NCBI RefSeq assembly: GCF_000829445.1 | Contig: NZ_JXRQ01000029.1 | Coordinates: 248,001-312,000, forward strand | DNA length: 64,000 nt | Source of the DNA: Jeotgalibacillus alimentarius | GTDB taxonomy: Bacteria; Bacillota; Bacilli; Bacillales; Jeotgalibacillaceae | Direction: 5' to 3' | Part shown: positions 28,901 to 37,192 of the stretch, one piece after another | Position numbering within the stretch: position 1 is the first letter of the stretch | Layout: each line of letters begins with the position of its first letter | The notes under the pieces: generated by a model | What the model was told of the DNA's origin: nothing | The model's input: only the letters and a program-made list of their open reading frames with translations | The model's database searches: none | Program-made: the position numbers and the translations under genes

Positions 28901-29617
28901 GCCGTCAGCCGTTGCATACACGTCAAACGTTGTATCTTCTGTTAAGGTAAATGGAGCCGTATATGCCTCATAAGCTCCCCCGTTTTGTGAAACAAAGATC
29001 TCAGCGTCAGCCGTTGAAGTTGAAAAAGCAACTTCTGTCCCTTCAGCTACCTGCCCTGCAGGAACGCTTGACTGGACTGCTGATACTTTTGTCGGATCTT
29101 CGTAGGAAGTCCATGTGATGTTGTCGACAGTCAGCTGTCTTTCAGACCCTACCTTTTTTAAAACAAGTGTAAATGGACCTTCAACATCAATATCACCATA
29201 GTTGAAAGTTACTGCATCTCCACCAATGGCTACATCATCTGTTGTACCAATCAGCTCATCATTGATATAAACTTCAAACTGACGGACACCAGCTGAGGTG
29301 AAGTCAGCCTTTGTCTGAAATGTCAGTGATGAAATCCCTCCATCAATTTCAGAAGAAGTTAATGTACTACCCGAATCACGGAACATCATTCCCTTCCCGT
29401 CAATCGAAGTCGATGCTCTTCCACCAGTGTAATCCCATGTCACACCATTATTCCCTTCGAACGAACCATCAAGATATGATGTTCCTCCCTGTGTCCAGTT
29501 ATCAAACGTCTCGGTGAAGCTTTCCGCCGCTTTTGACACAGATGCAAAAGGTGTCAGCAGGCTTAAAACCATGACCAAAGCTACAAAAACTGAAAAATGC
29601 TTTTTGACATGCTGCAT
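25937..29617 (-). CDS. Large secreted multidomain nuclease (EEP family)
   Basis: 1226-residue exported protein with signal peptide (cleavage near SKAAES, residue 32). Next come a beta-sandwich region, chitobiase-like C-terminal repeats (VPAGQVAEGTEVAFST; NPAGGFVEEGGTVELST) and OB-fold segments of YhcR type (about 265-420 and 520-700). The endonuclease/exonuclease/phosphatase domain spans about 775-1085. Its catalytic motifs are IASYNIENF, DIIALTEVQD, VVGTHLNSKGGD, VAGDMNDFE, LDHILVSN and SDHDPLLA. The C-terminus is a GKGKGKGHGKK tail without LPXTG. A role in extracellular DNA or RNA use is likely. Strong AGGAGGT site. A cre-like sequence lies 110 bp upstream. Confidence 0.92.
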   Translation of the reverse strand: MQHVKKHFSVFVALVMVLSLLTPFASVSKAAESFTETFDNWTQGGTSYLDGSFEGNNGVTWDYTGGRASTSIDGKGMMFRDSGSTLTSSEIDGGISSLTFQTKADFTSAGVRQFEVYINDELIGTTDDVAIGGDAVTFNYGDIDVEGPFTLVLKKVGSERQLTVDNITWTSYEDPTKVSAVQSSVPAGQVAEGTEVAFSTSTADAEIFVSQNGGAYEAYTAPFTLTEDTTFDVYATADGLDDSDVRSYEYSIVTEDSIADVRNQEPGSIVSTTGTVSAVFNQGGANNIYIQNAGTGIVVRTAADAAPGDIISVYGELQDYNGLAQIAAEAEDVVVTGQEEAPAPQPIPETGLSEALEGTLVSVANVNIASSGSGNYYGTDEFGNEIVIRPATEMDIQTGRTYEVVNGVVGEFNGTYQIVPRSADDIIFDTNQVRPVKANPAGGFVEEGGTVELSTETEGASIYYTTDGSEPTADSTLYEDGVTITENTNLKAVAVKDGMTTSDVAEFTYVIQTDDIEIHDIQAAEHFSPYEGLTVPNVEGVVTYVVNSSSFYMQSLTPDEDSRTSEGILVYQRNHGLTEGDHVEVSGTVLEYYVEGYGDRFDNDLPVTQIESTNINELAEGLELPEPIVIGGENGIEVPTEVIDNDNFAQFDPEEDGIDFYESIEGMRVEVAGGTASGPQKYGEVAVIPNKGDEVYTQAGGAIVKPDDFNPERVFIDVEDEDFVVKTGDELSTSAIGVMSYGFGKYKVLAGEGQLPAFTDGGLEPDTTTIEHKENELTIASYNIENFSANTSNTSDEKAQRLADSFINDLGSPDIIALTEVQDSNGPTDDGTVSGEESYQRLINEIVALGGPEYAYTEVIPEDKQDGGQPGGNIRNGFLYNPERVQLTEGVQGGANDAIEVVDGELTLNPGRIAPSEFPNTRKPVVAEFEFNGEEVIVVGTHLNSKGGDQPLFGQNQPPFLGSEAERIELAGIINDFVQEVQADTPDANIVVAGDMNDFEFSAPLEALKGEELTNLIDGVEKEDRYTYNYEGNAQVLDHILVSNNLAERTAFDIVHINSDFMEVHGRASDHDPLLAQISFEADVEEPQPEKKVINLADYKQKKVNIFEDDVHIVAEKGIKADKIMVRGSNVSFEGEGLEDLEVTLHAKEAGSAYDFEGTEVKKVIVQHKNVEAIYGAENIQKLELRGSAKHAGVELYDSEGNEIELDDEKPGKGKGKGKGHGKKAS

Positions 29618-29726
29618 GTACGTATTACCTCCTGGTTATGTAATCGTGCACAATTAATAGTAAAAGAAAACTTTGGATTTCTCTACAACATTTAGAATCT
29701 TTACAAATAATTAATACGAAAGACAT

Positions 29727-29740
29727 TGTAAGCGCATACA
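29727..29740. promoter_or_regulatory. cre-like site upstream of the secreted nuclease
   Basis: TGTAAGCGCATACA differs from the cre consensus TGWNANCGNTNWCA at one position in each orientation. It lies 110 bp before the nuclease start, a reasonable place for CcpA control. Confidence 0.4.
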
Positions 29741-29831
29741 ATATACGTTCTTTTTACTTATATAACATCTCCTTTTCATAAGATTTCTATTAATGTTCAT
29801 TCATGTATAAGATTACGATAGATACATCCAG

Positions 29832-29857
29832 GTTTTGGGGGTAGGAAAGAAGGTTAT
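29832..29857 (+). promoter_or_regulatory. Possible sigma-B promoter of the PH-domain gene
   Basis: GTTTTG, 14 nt, GGTTAT: one mismatch in the -10 (consensus GGGWAW). It lies 43 nt before the ATG at 29901. Confidence 0.35.
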
Positions 29858-29900
29858 GGAATATAAGATTATTTTTTAATAGAAAAGGAGAATCAAACAT

Positions 29901-30266
29901 ATGGCTGACTTAACAGCAATTATGAACTGGACTTTTATCGAAGAAGTAGCGGTACCCGCAGACCTTGAAAAGTTATTTGTCGAAGGAGAGGAAGCTAAAG
30001 TAGCTTATAAGACAATCCGTGACACAGCCGTGATCACGAACAAACGTCTTTTGATCGCTGACAAACAGGGGCTGACTGGAAAAAAGGTTGAAATTTACAC
30101 CATTCCTTTCAAATCCATCGACATGTACTCCTCAGAAAACGGCGGCACATTCGATACGAATGCTGAACTTGAACTCTGGACACGCTCAGGCAGATTCAAG
30201 CTGAATGTGAATAAAAAAGTAGACATCAGAAAACTGGACCGGATTCTCGCTGAAGCCATTTTATAA
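29901..30266 (+). CDS. Bacterial PH-domain protein
   Basis: 121 residues corresponding to one bacterial PH-like domain (bPH type). The core is VITNKRLLIADKQGLTGKKVEIYTIPFKSIDMYS, then LELWTRSGRFKLNVNKKVDIRKLDRILAEAIL. The family function is unknown; lipid or protein binding is assumed. No signal or membrane helix. AAAGGAG precedes the ATG. Monocistronic, with its own terminator. Confidence 0.85.
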   Translation: MADLTAIMNWTFIEEVAVPADLEKLFVEGEEAKVAYKTIRDTAVITNKRLLIADKQGLTGKKVEIYTIPFKSIDMYSSENGGTFDTNAELELWTRSGRFKLNVNKKVDIRKLDRILAEAIL

Positions 30267-30270
30267 GATA

Positions 30271-30300
30271 AGCCCCGGCACTCATACGCCGGGGCTATTT
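30271..30300. terminator. Bidirectional terminator
   Basis: AGCCCCGGC and GCCGGGGCT arms with a short loop; U-rich on both sides, between the convergent PH-domain and TetR genes. Confidence 0.9.
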
Positions 30301-30306
30301 TCTACA

Positions 30307-30888
30307 CTATTTCTTTCCCATTACGCCATAAAAGAAAATATTCGTAATATCCTCAGTAAGAGGAAGAATCTTTTCATACACATCTTCCCGCTGGACATAA
30401 TCCTTCAGCATTTGAATATAGAAAATAATCGCTTCATTGGACAGATTCTGGTCCACGTATCCCTTCTTCTTCCCCTCATCAAACAATTGGATAAAGTAAG
30501 GCAGCGCCTTTTCGATATAAATCTTCTCGATATAGTTACCTTCTTCTGTGTACTCTTTCATTAAGTACTGGTAGAACTCTGGATGAATATTTGAAGAGAC
30601 CTGTTTTTTATTAAAAATGATCATCTTCACCTTTTCAGGAAAAGGCTGATCGCTGTGTACGATCCCCTCGAACTGGTTCGATGCCTGATCTACATAATAA
30701 ATAAACACGTCATGAATTAAATTATGCTTACTTTCAAAATAATTATAGATTGTTACCTGCGATACCTGGGCCTTCCTTGCAATATCAGCAATTGATACCT
30801 TCTGAATGCCAAGTTCACTAAAAAGCTCCATAGCCGCCTGTAAAATATGCTGTTTTTTTAATTCTCGCCTGCGCTCGAATCCATTCAT
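30307..30888 (-). CDS. TetR family transcriptional regulator
   Basis: 193 residues. The N-terminal helix-turn-helix has LFSELGIQKVSIADIARKAQVSQVTIYNYF and the remainder is the all-helical ligand domain. It is transcribed divergently from the ABC exporter genes with a 159-bp shared control region, so it probably represses them in the absence of ligand. AGAGGTGAC precedes the ATG. No clear palindromic operator could be picked by eye. Confidence 0.88.
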   Translation of the reverse strand: MNGFERRRELKKQHILQAAMELFSELGIQKVSIADIARKAQVSQVTIYNYFESKHNLIHDVFIYYVDQASNQFEGIVHSDQPFPEKVKMIIFNKKQVSSNIHPEFYQYLMKEYTEEGNYIEKIYIEKALPYFIQLFDEGKKKGYVDQNLSNEAIIFYIQMLKDYVQREDVYEKILPLTEDITNIFFYGVMGKK

Positions 30889-30969
30889 GCTGTCACCTCT
30901 TTAATCATCACTCTCTTTTCAGTTTAATCAAAAATATGAAATTTAACAAACTTTTCGGTTCATAAAGTA

Positions 30970-30998
30970 TTGTTTTTAAAGATAAATGAGTATATTAT
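30970..30998 (+). promoter_or_regulatory. Sigma-A promoter of the ABC exporter genes
   Basis: TTGTTT (30970-30975), 17-nt spacer, TATTAT (30993-30998), about 50 nt before the ATPase start. Confidence 0.5.
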
Positions 30999-31047
30999 GA
31001 AATATATAAACCAAAATAGTTTAAAACTTTTAAAAGGAGGGTCTCAC

Positions 31048-31944
31048 ATGACCGTTCTTCACATTGACCATTTATCAAAACGATTTGGAAAGTTTCAGGC
31101 GTTAAAGGATGTCACCTTTACAATTAAAAAAGGTGAAATTTTCGGGTTTATCGGACCAAACGGTGCTGGTAAATCAACGACAATCCGGACGCTGCTCGGG
31201 ATTCTGAAGCCTTCTTCCGGCAGTGCCTCTATATTCGGTATGGATGTATGGAAGGAATCTGTCGCTATACACGAAAAAATTGCTTATGTACCGGGGGATG
31301 CAAACCTGTGGCCGAACCTGACTGGCGGAGAAGTCATTGATCTGTTTTTGAAATTGAGAGGCAGCCACAGGCCTGAGAAGAAACAGGAGCTGATTGACCG
31401 CTTTCAGCTTGATCCTTCTAAGAAATGCCGTACTTATTCAAAAGGAAACCGCCAGAAGGTGGCACTTGTGGCTGCATTTGCTTCTGACGCTGAACTGTTC
31501 ATTCTCGATGAACCGACTTCAGGACTCGATCCGCTGATGGAGCGCGTGTTTCAGGAATACGTGCTGGAGGCCAAGGCCCAAGGCAAGAGCGTATTGCTTT
31601 CAAGTCATATTCTCTCGGAAGTTGAACGCCTGTGTGACCGTGTGGCGATCATCAGACAGGGAGAAATCATAGAATCAGGGTCACTCGAGGAAATGCGCCA
31701 TCTTACAAGAACAAACTTAGTGATCGAAACGAAGGAACCGTTGAATGGCATCAGTAACATGTCCGGGGTGCACACAGTCAAAGAAACTGAAAAAGGAACT
31801 GCTCTGCAGGTGGATGCTGAAGCATTGGATGAAGTGATTAAGAAGGTAAGTACGCTTGGTATTATCAGGCTTGAGAGCACTCCACCGACACTTGAAGATC
31901 TGTTTATGCGTCATTATGAAGGGACAGGAAGTGATCAGACATGA
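31048..31944 (+). CDS. ABC transporter ATP-binding protein
   Basis: Exporter ATPase of the DrrA/CcmA type, 298 residues. Walker A is GPNGAGKSTT; the signature appears as YSKGNRQKV, a usual variant for this subfamily. Walker B is LFILDEPTSGLDP and the switch histidine is in LLSSHILSE. A C-terminal extension follows. The ATG at 31048 is chosen because AAAGGAGGG lies 8 nt upstream and MTVLHIDHLSKRFG is a normal start. The last four bases overlap the permease start (ATGA), giving translational coupling. Confidence 0.92.
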   Translation: MTVLHIDHLSKRFGKFQALKDVTFTIKKGEIFGFIGPNGAGKSTTIRTLLGILKPSSGSASIFGMDVWKESVAIHEKIAYVPGDANLWPNLTGGEVIDLFLKLRGSHRPEKKQELIDRFQLDPSKKCRTYSKGNRQKVALVAAFASDAELFILDEPTSGLDPLMERVFQEYVLEAKAQGKSVLLSSHILSEVERLCDRVAIIRQGEIIESGSLEEMRHLTRTNLVIETKEPLNGISNMSGVHTVKETEKGTALQVDAEALDEVIKKVSTLGIIRLESTPPTLEDLFMRHYEGTGSDQT

Positions 31945-33545
31945 GCCTTAAACCATTTTATCAGACAGGGTCACTCATTAAGTTCTATTTGCGGACAGAT
32001 ATTTCCAAAATACTGATCTGGACGTTTTCAATTACAGCTCTGACTATGTTGACCGCCTGGGCATTTGAAGATCTTTATCCTTCTGAAGCGGAGCGGCTTG
32101 CGATTGCTGAAACCATGAAGAATCCCGCAATGACTGCAATGGTTGGGCCGGGATATGGTATTGAGAATTATACCACCGGCGCAATGATGGCCCATCAGAT
32201 GCTATTATTTACAGCGATCCTTGCTGCTGTCATGACTATACTGATGACAGCGAAGCACACACGGGGAGATGAAGAGGATGGAATGGCTGAGATGATCAGT
32301 TCGCTTCCTGCAGGACGCCTGGCACCACTTACTTCTGTTCTTGCAGTGGTTGGTCTGTCACAGCTTTTACTGGCTGTTTCAATTGGCACAGCTTTGAGTG
32401 GACTGAATATAGAATCAATGCCGCCGGGTGCTTCATTTTTATATGGAGCAGCGATTGGTGGAACCGGGTTATTTTTCGCAGGTGTGACGGCAGTATTTGC
32501 CCAACTAAGTGAGAGTAGCCGCGGAACATCCGGTTTTGCGTTTCTCATACTGGGCTTGTCTTATCTTGTAAGAGCTATCGGAGACGTCAGTATGGAAACT
32601 CTGTCCTGGCTCTCACCACTTGGGTGGGCATTAAAAACAGAAGTTTTCGTCAGTAATCTGGTCTCCCCTCTGGTCCTGCTGACTGCAGGAAGCTCAGCAC
32701 TGACCCTGACTGCATTCGGACTGATGTTAAAAAGGGACCTTGGCAGCGGGATGCTTCCGTCTAAACCAGGACGCAGCAATGCTTCTCCCCTGTTACTCAG
32801 CCCGTTCGGACTTGCCCTGCGATTGCTGAGAACCAGTGTGATTGTATGGGCAGTCGCTCTGATGGCAATTGGCGCATCATACGGGTCGGTACTTGGCGAC
32901 CTGGAATCATTTTTTTCCAGCAACGAGATGCTCAGTAATATGGTGAATGCGACTGGCGGACTCAGCTTAACAGAGCAGTTCATTTCCATGCTGATGGCGA
33001 TTATGTCGATGATGGCTGCAGTACCGGCGCTGATGTTTTTCTACAAGTTAAAATCTGAAGAAAACAAAAGTCGGATGGAGAACATTTATGCACGTGCCGT
33101 TTCAAGACAAAACGTGTTTTTAAGCTATCTTGCAGCCGCTGTCCTGTTCGGTTCACTCATGATGGTCATTGCGACTGTGAGCCTGTGGGGCGCTTCAGTG
33201 CCTGTGATGGAAGAACCGTTAGCCTTTGCTGTCGTATTAAAATCCGGCCTTGTCTATCTGCCTGCGATCTGGGTCATGATCGGCATCGGTGCAGTATTTA
33301 CAGGGATCAAACCAGGTTTAACCGGCCTTGCCTGGGGATATTTAATTTATTCTTTTCTTGTCGTATATCTCGGTAGACTGCTCCAGCTTCCCGATTGGCC
33401 GGGCCAGCTGTCACCGTTTGGCCATGTGCCTAAGATCCCGGGGGAAGAAATCAGCTGGCTGTCGCTGATGATGCTGACAATGATTTCATTAGCCTTGACG
33501 ATCGTTGGCTTAAAAGGTTATCAGCAAAGAGATTTAAAGGGTTAA
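31941..33545 (+). CDS. ABC exporter permease (polyketide-antibiotic-exporter type)
   Basis: 534 residues with about twelve hydrophobic helices in two similar halves (residues 25-265 and 295-530), as in the TnrB2/polyketide antibiotic exporter permeases. The first cytoplasmic part after helix 1 contains FEDLYPSEAERLAIAETMKNP, characteristic of that family. With the preceding ATPase and the divergent TetR regulator it forms a drug or lipid export module; substrate unknown. Confidence 0.88.
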   Translation: MSLKPFYQTGSLIKFYLRTDISKILIWTFSITALTMLTAWAFEDLYPSEAERLAIAETMKNPAMTAMVGPGYGIENYTTGAMMAHQMLLFTAILAAVMTILMTAKHTRGDEEDGMAEMISSLPAGRLAPLTSVLAVVGLSQLLLAVSIGTALSGLNIESMPPGASFLYGAAIGGTGLFFAGVTAVFAQLSESSRGTSGFAFLILGLSYLVRAIGDVSMETLSWLSPLGWALKTEVFVSNLVSPLVLLTAGSSALTLTAFGLMLKRDLGSGMLPSKPGRSNASPLLLSPFGLALRLLRTSVIVWAVALMAIGASYGSVLGDLESFFSSNEMLSNMVNATGGLSLTEQFISMLMAIMSMMAAVPALMFFYKLKSEENKSRMENIYARAVSRQNVFLSYLAAAVLFGSLMMVIATVSLWGASVPVMEEPLAFAVVLKSGLVYLPAIWVMIGIGAVFTGIKPGLTGLAWGYLIYSFLVVYLGRLLQLPDWPGQLSPFGHVPKIPGEEISWLSLMMLTMISLALTIVGLKGYQQRDLKG

Positions 33546-33570
33546 ACCAAACGCCATGCGTTTGGTTTTT
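33544..33570 (+). terminator. Terminator of the ABC exporter operon
   Basis: AAACCAAACGC and GCGTTTGGTTT with a 3-nt loop, then a U-run; it overlaps the permease stop. Confidence 0.9.
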
Positions 33571-33633
33571 CCTTGTTTTATACAGTCTTTCGTCCTATTA
33601 TTAAGCTAAACAATTAAAATAGGAGTGCAGTCA

Positions 33634-35742
33634 GTGAAAAAAATGATTCTGTTTATTATTTTACCTTTGATTCTTTTTGTACCGCTGGCGATTTGGTTTA
33701 TCTCTTCCTTTCAATTTAATAATACTCCGGCCCAGGCAGAGCATAACGGTATAAAATACCCGGCGAGAATTACCGGTGAGTCCTACGAAGTGTACCGTGA
33801 CGATCAATGGGAACCCATGACAATCAAGGGTGTCAATATGGGGATGGCTAAGCCGGGAACATTTCCCGGTCAAGCCGGCATTACAAGAGAAGAGTATGAT
33901 CGCTGGTTTGAGATGATTGGTGAGATGAATGCGAATACGATTCGCGTTTATACGCTTCACCCTCCTGCTTTTTATGATGCGCTGGCAGAGTATAATGCAG
34001 CTGCCGAGAAGCCTCTTTACGTGATCCACGGCGTATGGGCTGATGAAGAGCCGCTCGTTGAAACACTTGACGCTTTTAACACAGAAAGTACGGAATCTTT
34101 CCAGAGAGAGATCAGACAGATTGCAGATGTCATCCATGGTAATGCTGAGATCGAACCTGAACCGGGACATGCTTCAGGAACATATGAAAGCGATGTTTCT
34201 CCTTATGTCATCGGCTGGATGATCGGAATCGAGTGGTATCCGCTGATGGTCGACAATATGAAACAGGTGTACCCGGACCTGCCACAATTCAGCGGAGAGC
34301 ATATCGTTACTGAAAATGCAGAACCAATGGAGATATGGCTTGCGGAGCAATTTGAGTTTTTAGCAGACTATGAAATCAATGAATATCAGAGTATGAGACC
34401 ACTCAGCTTTACCAACTGGGTAACAACTGATAACATTGATCAGCCTGCTGAGCCTTCTGCTGAAGAAGATATGGCTACGGTTGACCCTAATTTAATCAAT
34501 GTAACTGGTGATATAGCAGAGGCCGGGATGTTCGCCTCTTATCACGTCTATCCGTATTATCCTGATTTTTTGAATCTGGAGGAGCGCTATACGGAGTATA
34601 TAGATCACAGGGGTGAAAGAAATAACTATGCCGGTTATCTGAATGATCTAAAAGAAAGTCATACCCTGCCAATTCTTATTTCTGAATTCGGCATACCTGC
34701 ATCAAGAGGCATGACGCACAAAAATCCTTTTGGATGGAATCAGGGCTTTATTGAGGAGAAAGAACAGGGTGAGATTCTGACGCGATTATATGAGGATATG
34801 ATGGAGCTTGATATGCTCGGCGGGCTCGTATTTACCTGGCAGGATGAATGGTTCAAGCGTACCTGGAATACAATGGATTACGATAACCCTGACAGACGTC
34901 CTTTCTGGTCAAATGCGCAGACAAATGAGCAGCAGTTCGGACTGTTGAGTTTTGACCGCCATCTTGGAAAAGTCAATGGAAAGCGTGATGAAGAAGCAGT
35001 ACTCCTCGGAGATTATAACGGTGCAGTAGAGGAGCTCAGCGTTTTACATGATGAGCGTTATCTATATGTGCAGCTATCCTTACCCGATCTGTCAGAAGAT
35101 TTCTGGCAGGAGCAGTCACTCGATCTTTATTTCAGTATTCGTTCTGATCAGGGAATAGAAACTGAAGAAGGGCAAGCAGACTTCAGGGCACGGATTAACG
35201 GACAGGAAGGTAAGTTTGAAGTAGCAGGTGATTATGATTCATTCTACTTTGATTATGCTGAAAGACTGAATATGATTCCGGCTAATGAACCGCTGGATGA
35301 GTTTCACCCAATCAGGCTGGCTTTGAATAGAGAATTTATAAGACCGGATACGAATGAAGTTATGGCATTTGAAAGTTATGAAACAGGCATACTGAAATTT
35401 GGCATCGGAGACCCTAATGATGAAGCATACAATTCATTGGCTGATTATTATTATACTGATGAAGGCGTGTTTGAGATCAGAATTCCATGGATGTTACTGA
35501 ATGCGCGGGACCCAAGCCAAAGGGAATTTATTGGGGATATGCGTAAAGACGGAATTTCTGCATCAATGACAGTGGAGAGTATCCGGTTGTCAGCGGCAGT
35601 TATTCGAAACGACGGCCAGGCTGTCATTGAACAGACACCTTTTAATTCTTATTCCTGGGAACAATGGGATCTGCCTCAATATAAAGAGCGCCTCAAGCGT
35701 TCGTATGATATATTAAAAGATTTTTTCAACACAATCGATTAA
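33634..35742 (+). CDS. Membrane-anchored TIM-barrel glycoside-hydrolase-like protein
   Basis: 702 residues. A signal anchor (MILFIILPLILFVPLAIWFI) is followed by a barrel resembling clan GH-A enzymes (about 40-440). NANTIRVYTLHPP, YVIGWMIGIEW and ILISEFGIPASRG mark strands 2, 4 and 7, so the glutamates in GIEW and SEFG are the likely acid/base and nucleophile. A C-terminal beta-sandwich of CBM9-like type (DERYLYVQLSLPD) follows. The start is GTG at 33634 (AGGAG 8 nt upstream). It is convergent with, and shares a terminator with, the glycosyltransferase cluster, which suggests it trims or loads the polymer made there. Family assignment is inference. Confidence 0.75.
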   Translation: MKKMILFIILPLILFVPLAIWFISSFQFNNTPAQAEHNGIKYPARITGESYEVYRDDQWEPMTIKGVNMGMAKPGTFPGQAGITREEYDRWFEMIGEMNANTIRVYTLHPPAFYDALAEYNAAAEKPLYVIHGVWADEEPLVETLDAFNTESTESFQREIRQIADVIHGNAEIEPEPGHASGTYESDVSPYVIGWMIGIEWYPLMVDNMKQVYPDLPQFSGEHIVTENAEPMEIWLAEQFEFLADYEINEYQSMRPLSFTNWVTTDNIDQPAEPSAEEDMATVDPNLINVTGDIAEAGMFASYHVYPYYPDFLNLEERYTEYIDHRGERNNYAGYLNDLKESHTLPILISEFGIPASRGMTHKNPFGWNQGFIEEKEQGEILTRLYEDMMELDMLGGLVFTWQDEWFKRTWNTMDYDNPDRRPFWSNAQTNEQQFGLLSFDRHLGKVNGKRDEEAVLLGDYNGAVEELSVLHDERYLYVQLSLPDLSEDFWQEQSLDLYFSIRSDQGIETEEGQADFRARINGQEGKFEVAGDYDSFYFDYAERLNMIPANEPLDEFHPIRLALNREFIRPDTNEVMAFESYETGILKFGIGDPNDEAYNSLADYYYTDEGVFEIRIPWMLLNARDPSQREFIGDMRKDGISASMTVESIRLSAAVIRNDGQAVIEQTPFNSYSWEQWDLPQYKERLKRSYDILKDFFNTID

Positions 35743-35772
35743 AAAACCTGAAGCGCATGCGCTTCAGGTTTT
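35739..35772. terminator. Perfect palindromic bidirectional terminator
   Basis: AAAAAACCTGAAGCGC and its exact complement form a 34-nt perfect palindrome with A/U tails on both strands, between the convergent glycosidase-like and glycosyltransferase genes. Confidence 0.92.
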
Positions 35773-35773
35773 T

Positions 35774-37192
35774 TTAAGCTGCTTCTTCTTCAGAAATTCC
35801 TTTACGCTGCATATTTCCCCATGAACCTTTTTTACGAATTGCTGCGATCAGGCCACTGCACCGCCACACTACAGTTAAAGGACGATACCAAAAAGCCTCT
35901 GTCAGTGACCATATAAATAATGTCAGCAGACTTTTAACATCAGGATATTTGTGATAGGTCCACTCCTCAAGCAGGACAGCCAGACTGGATATAAGAGAGC
36001 CGTATACAACTGTTGCTATAAACATCACCAGTGTGATTTCCCAGGAAATAAAGGAGAATAATAATCCACCTATTATGATGATATAGCCAAGCAGTTCAAA
36101 AACAGCACTTAACAGTTCAACCACCAGGTAATAAGGTAGTGCGAACAGCCCAATTCCCTTGTATTTCGGATTCAGCAGCATTGTCTTGTGTGTCCACAGC
36201 GTTTCAGCGAGCCCTCTTTGCCATCTCCTCCGCTGGGCACTTAGCGCACTGACTGATGAAGGTGCTTCAGTCCAGCAGACGGGGTCCTGGATATACTCAA
36301 TCCGCTGATTCGTCTGATCGTCTTTGATCGACTTGTGAATCCTGACAATCAGCTCCATATCCTCCCCGACTGTATCGACCTTATAACCGCCTGCTTTAAT
36401 CACACGATTTTTCTCAAAGACGCCAAAAGCACCGGATACAATCAGCAGCATATTCATTCTGCTCAGGCCAAGCCGTCCAATTAAAAACGCTCTGAAATAC
36501 TCAATGATCTGCATCAGTACAAGCGGTGTTCTCGGCAATGAGATTTTTTCCACTTCACTTCTGATGATTCTTGAGCCATTTGCAATTCTGACTGTTCCGC
36601 CTGTTGCAGTGACTTTTCCGTTAGAGTCAATTATCGGCTTCATCGTTTTTAACAGTGCATCACGATCAAGCAGAGAATCCCCGTCAATCGCTGCAAAATA
36701 CGGGTATCTAGAGAAATTAATACCGGCATTCAACGCATCAGCTTTCCCCCCATTGTGCTTTTGAACAAGAAAAAGATTAGGGAATAATGTCGACTGATAT
36801 GCCCGCTCCACAGGAGCAGTATCAAAGTGCCTGCGGATAGCCAGATCAATTTCCTTCATTCTGAATTCAGTAATCACTTTTTCACTCGTCTGATCTGATG
36901 AGCCGTCATCAATGACAATTACTTCAAATTGAGGATAGTTCAGCGCAAGCATTGAGCGAGCGGTACTGACAACTCCAACCTCTTCATTGTAAGCGGGCAC
37001 GAGTACAGAAACCGGGAATGTGTCCTTGTTCATTGCGATTTCTTCGATATTAGCTTCTCTGTTCAGCTGCCGTTCCTTTTTAATTCTGGGTCCGGCTACA
37101 AAGAACATGCCAATATATAAAAGTGAAACACCCGTCATATAGACAATAATCATGACTGCTACTGTATTAATGATCCAACCGATCCATTCCAT
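35774..37192 (-). CDS. Processive family-2 glycosyltransferase (polysaccharide synthase)
   Basis: 472 residues. The N-terminal membrane helix (10-35) is followed by a GT-A domain with VSVLVPAYNEE, VIDDGSSD, AAIDGDSLLD, GEDMELIVR and the product-binding motif QRRRWQRG. Helices at about 345-440 then follow. This is the organisation of processive synthases such as PgaC/IcaA and BcsA, minus a visible PilZ domain. It should polymerise a sugar nucleotide and extrude the chain; the sugar is unknown. The start overlaps the stop of the HEAT gene (TAATG). Last gene of the coupled trio. Confidence 0.9.
   Translation of the reverse strand: MEWIGWIINTVAVMIIVYMTGVSLLYIGMFFVAGPRIKKERQLNREANIEEIAMNKDTFPVSVLVPAYNEEVGVVSTARSMLALNYPQFEVIVIDDGSSDQTSEKVITEFRMKEIDLAIRRHFDTAPVERAYQSTLFPNLFLVQKHNGGKADALNAGINFSRYPYFAAIDGDSLLDRDALLKTMKPIIDSNGKVTATGGTVRIANGSRIIRSEVEKISLPRTPLVLMQIIEYFRAFLIGRLGLSRMNMLLIVSGAFGVFEKNRVIKAGGYKVDTVGEDMELIVRIHKSIKDDQTNQRIEYIQDPVCWTEAPSSVSALSAQRRRWQRGLAETLWTHKTMLLNPKYKGIGLFALPYYLVVELLSAVFELLGYIIIIGGLLFSFISWEITLVMFIATVVYGSLISSLAVLLEEWTYHKYPDVKSLLTLFIWSLTEAFWYRPLTVVWRCSGLIAAIRKKGSWGNMQRKGISEEEAA

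Noticed and set aside
30889-31047. TetR operator between the TetR and ABC genes
   Set aside because: Several AT-rich partial inverted repeats exist but none is convincing by eye.
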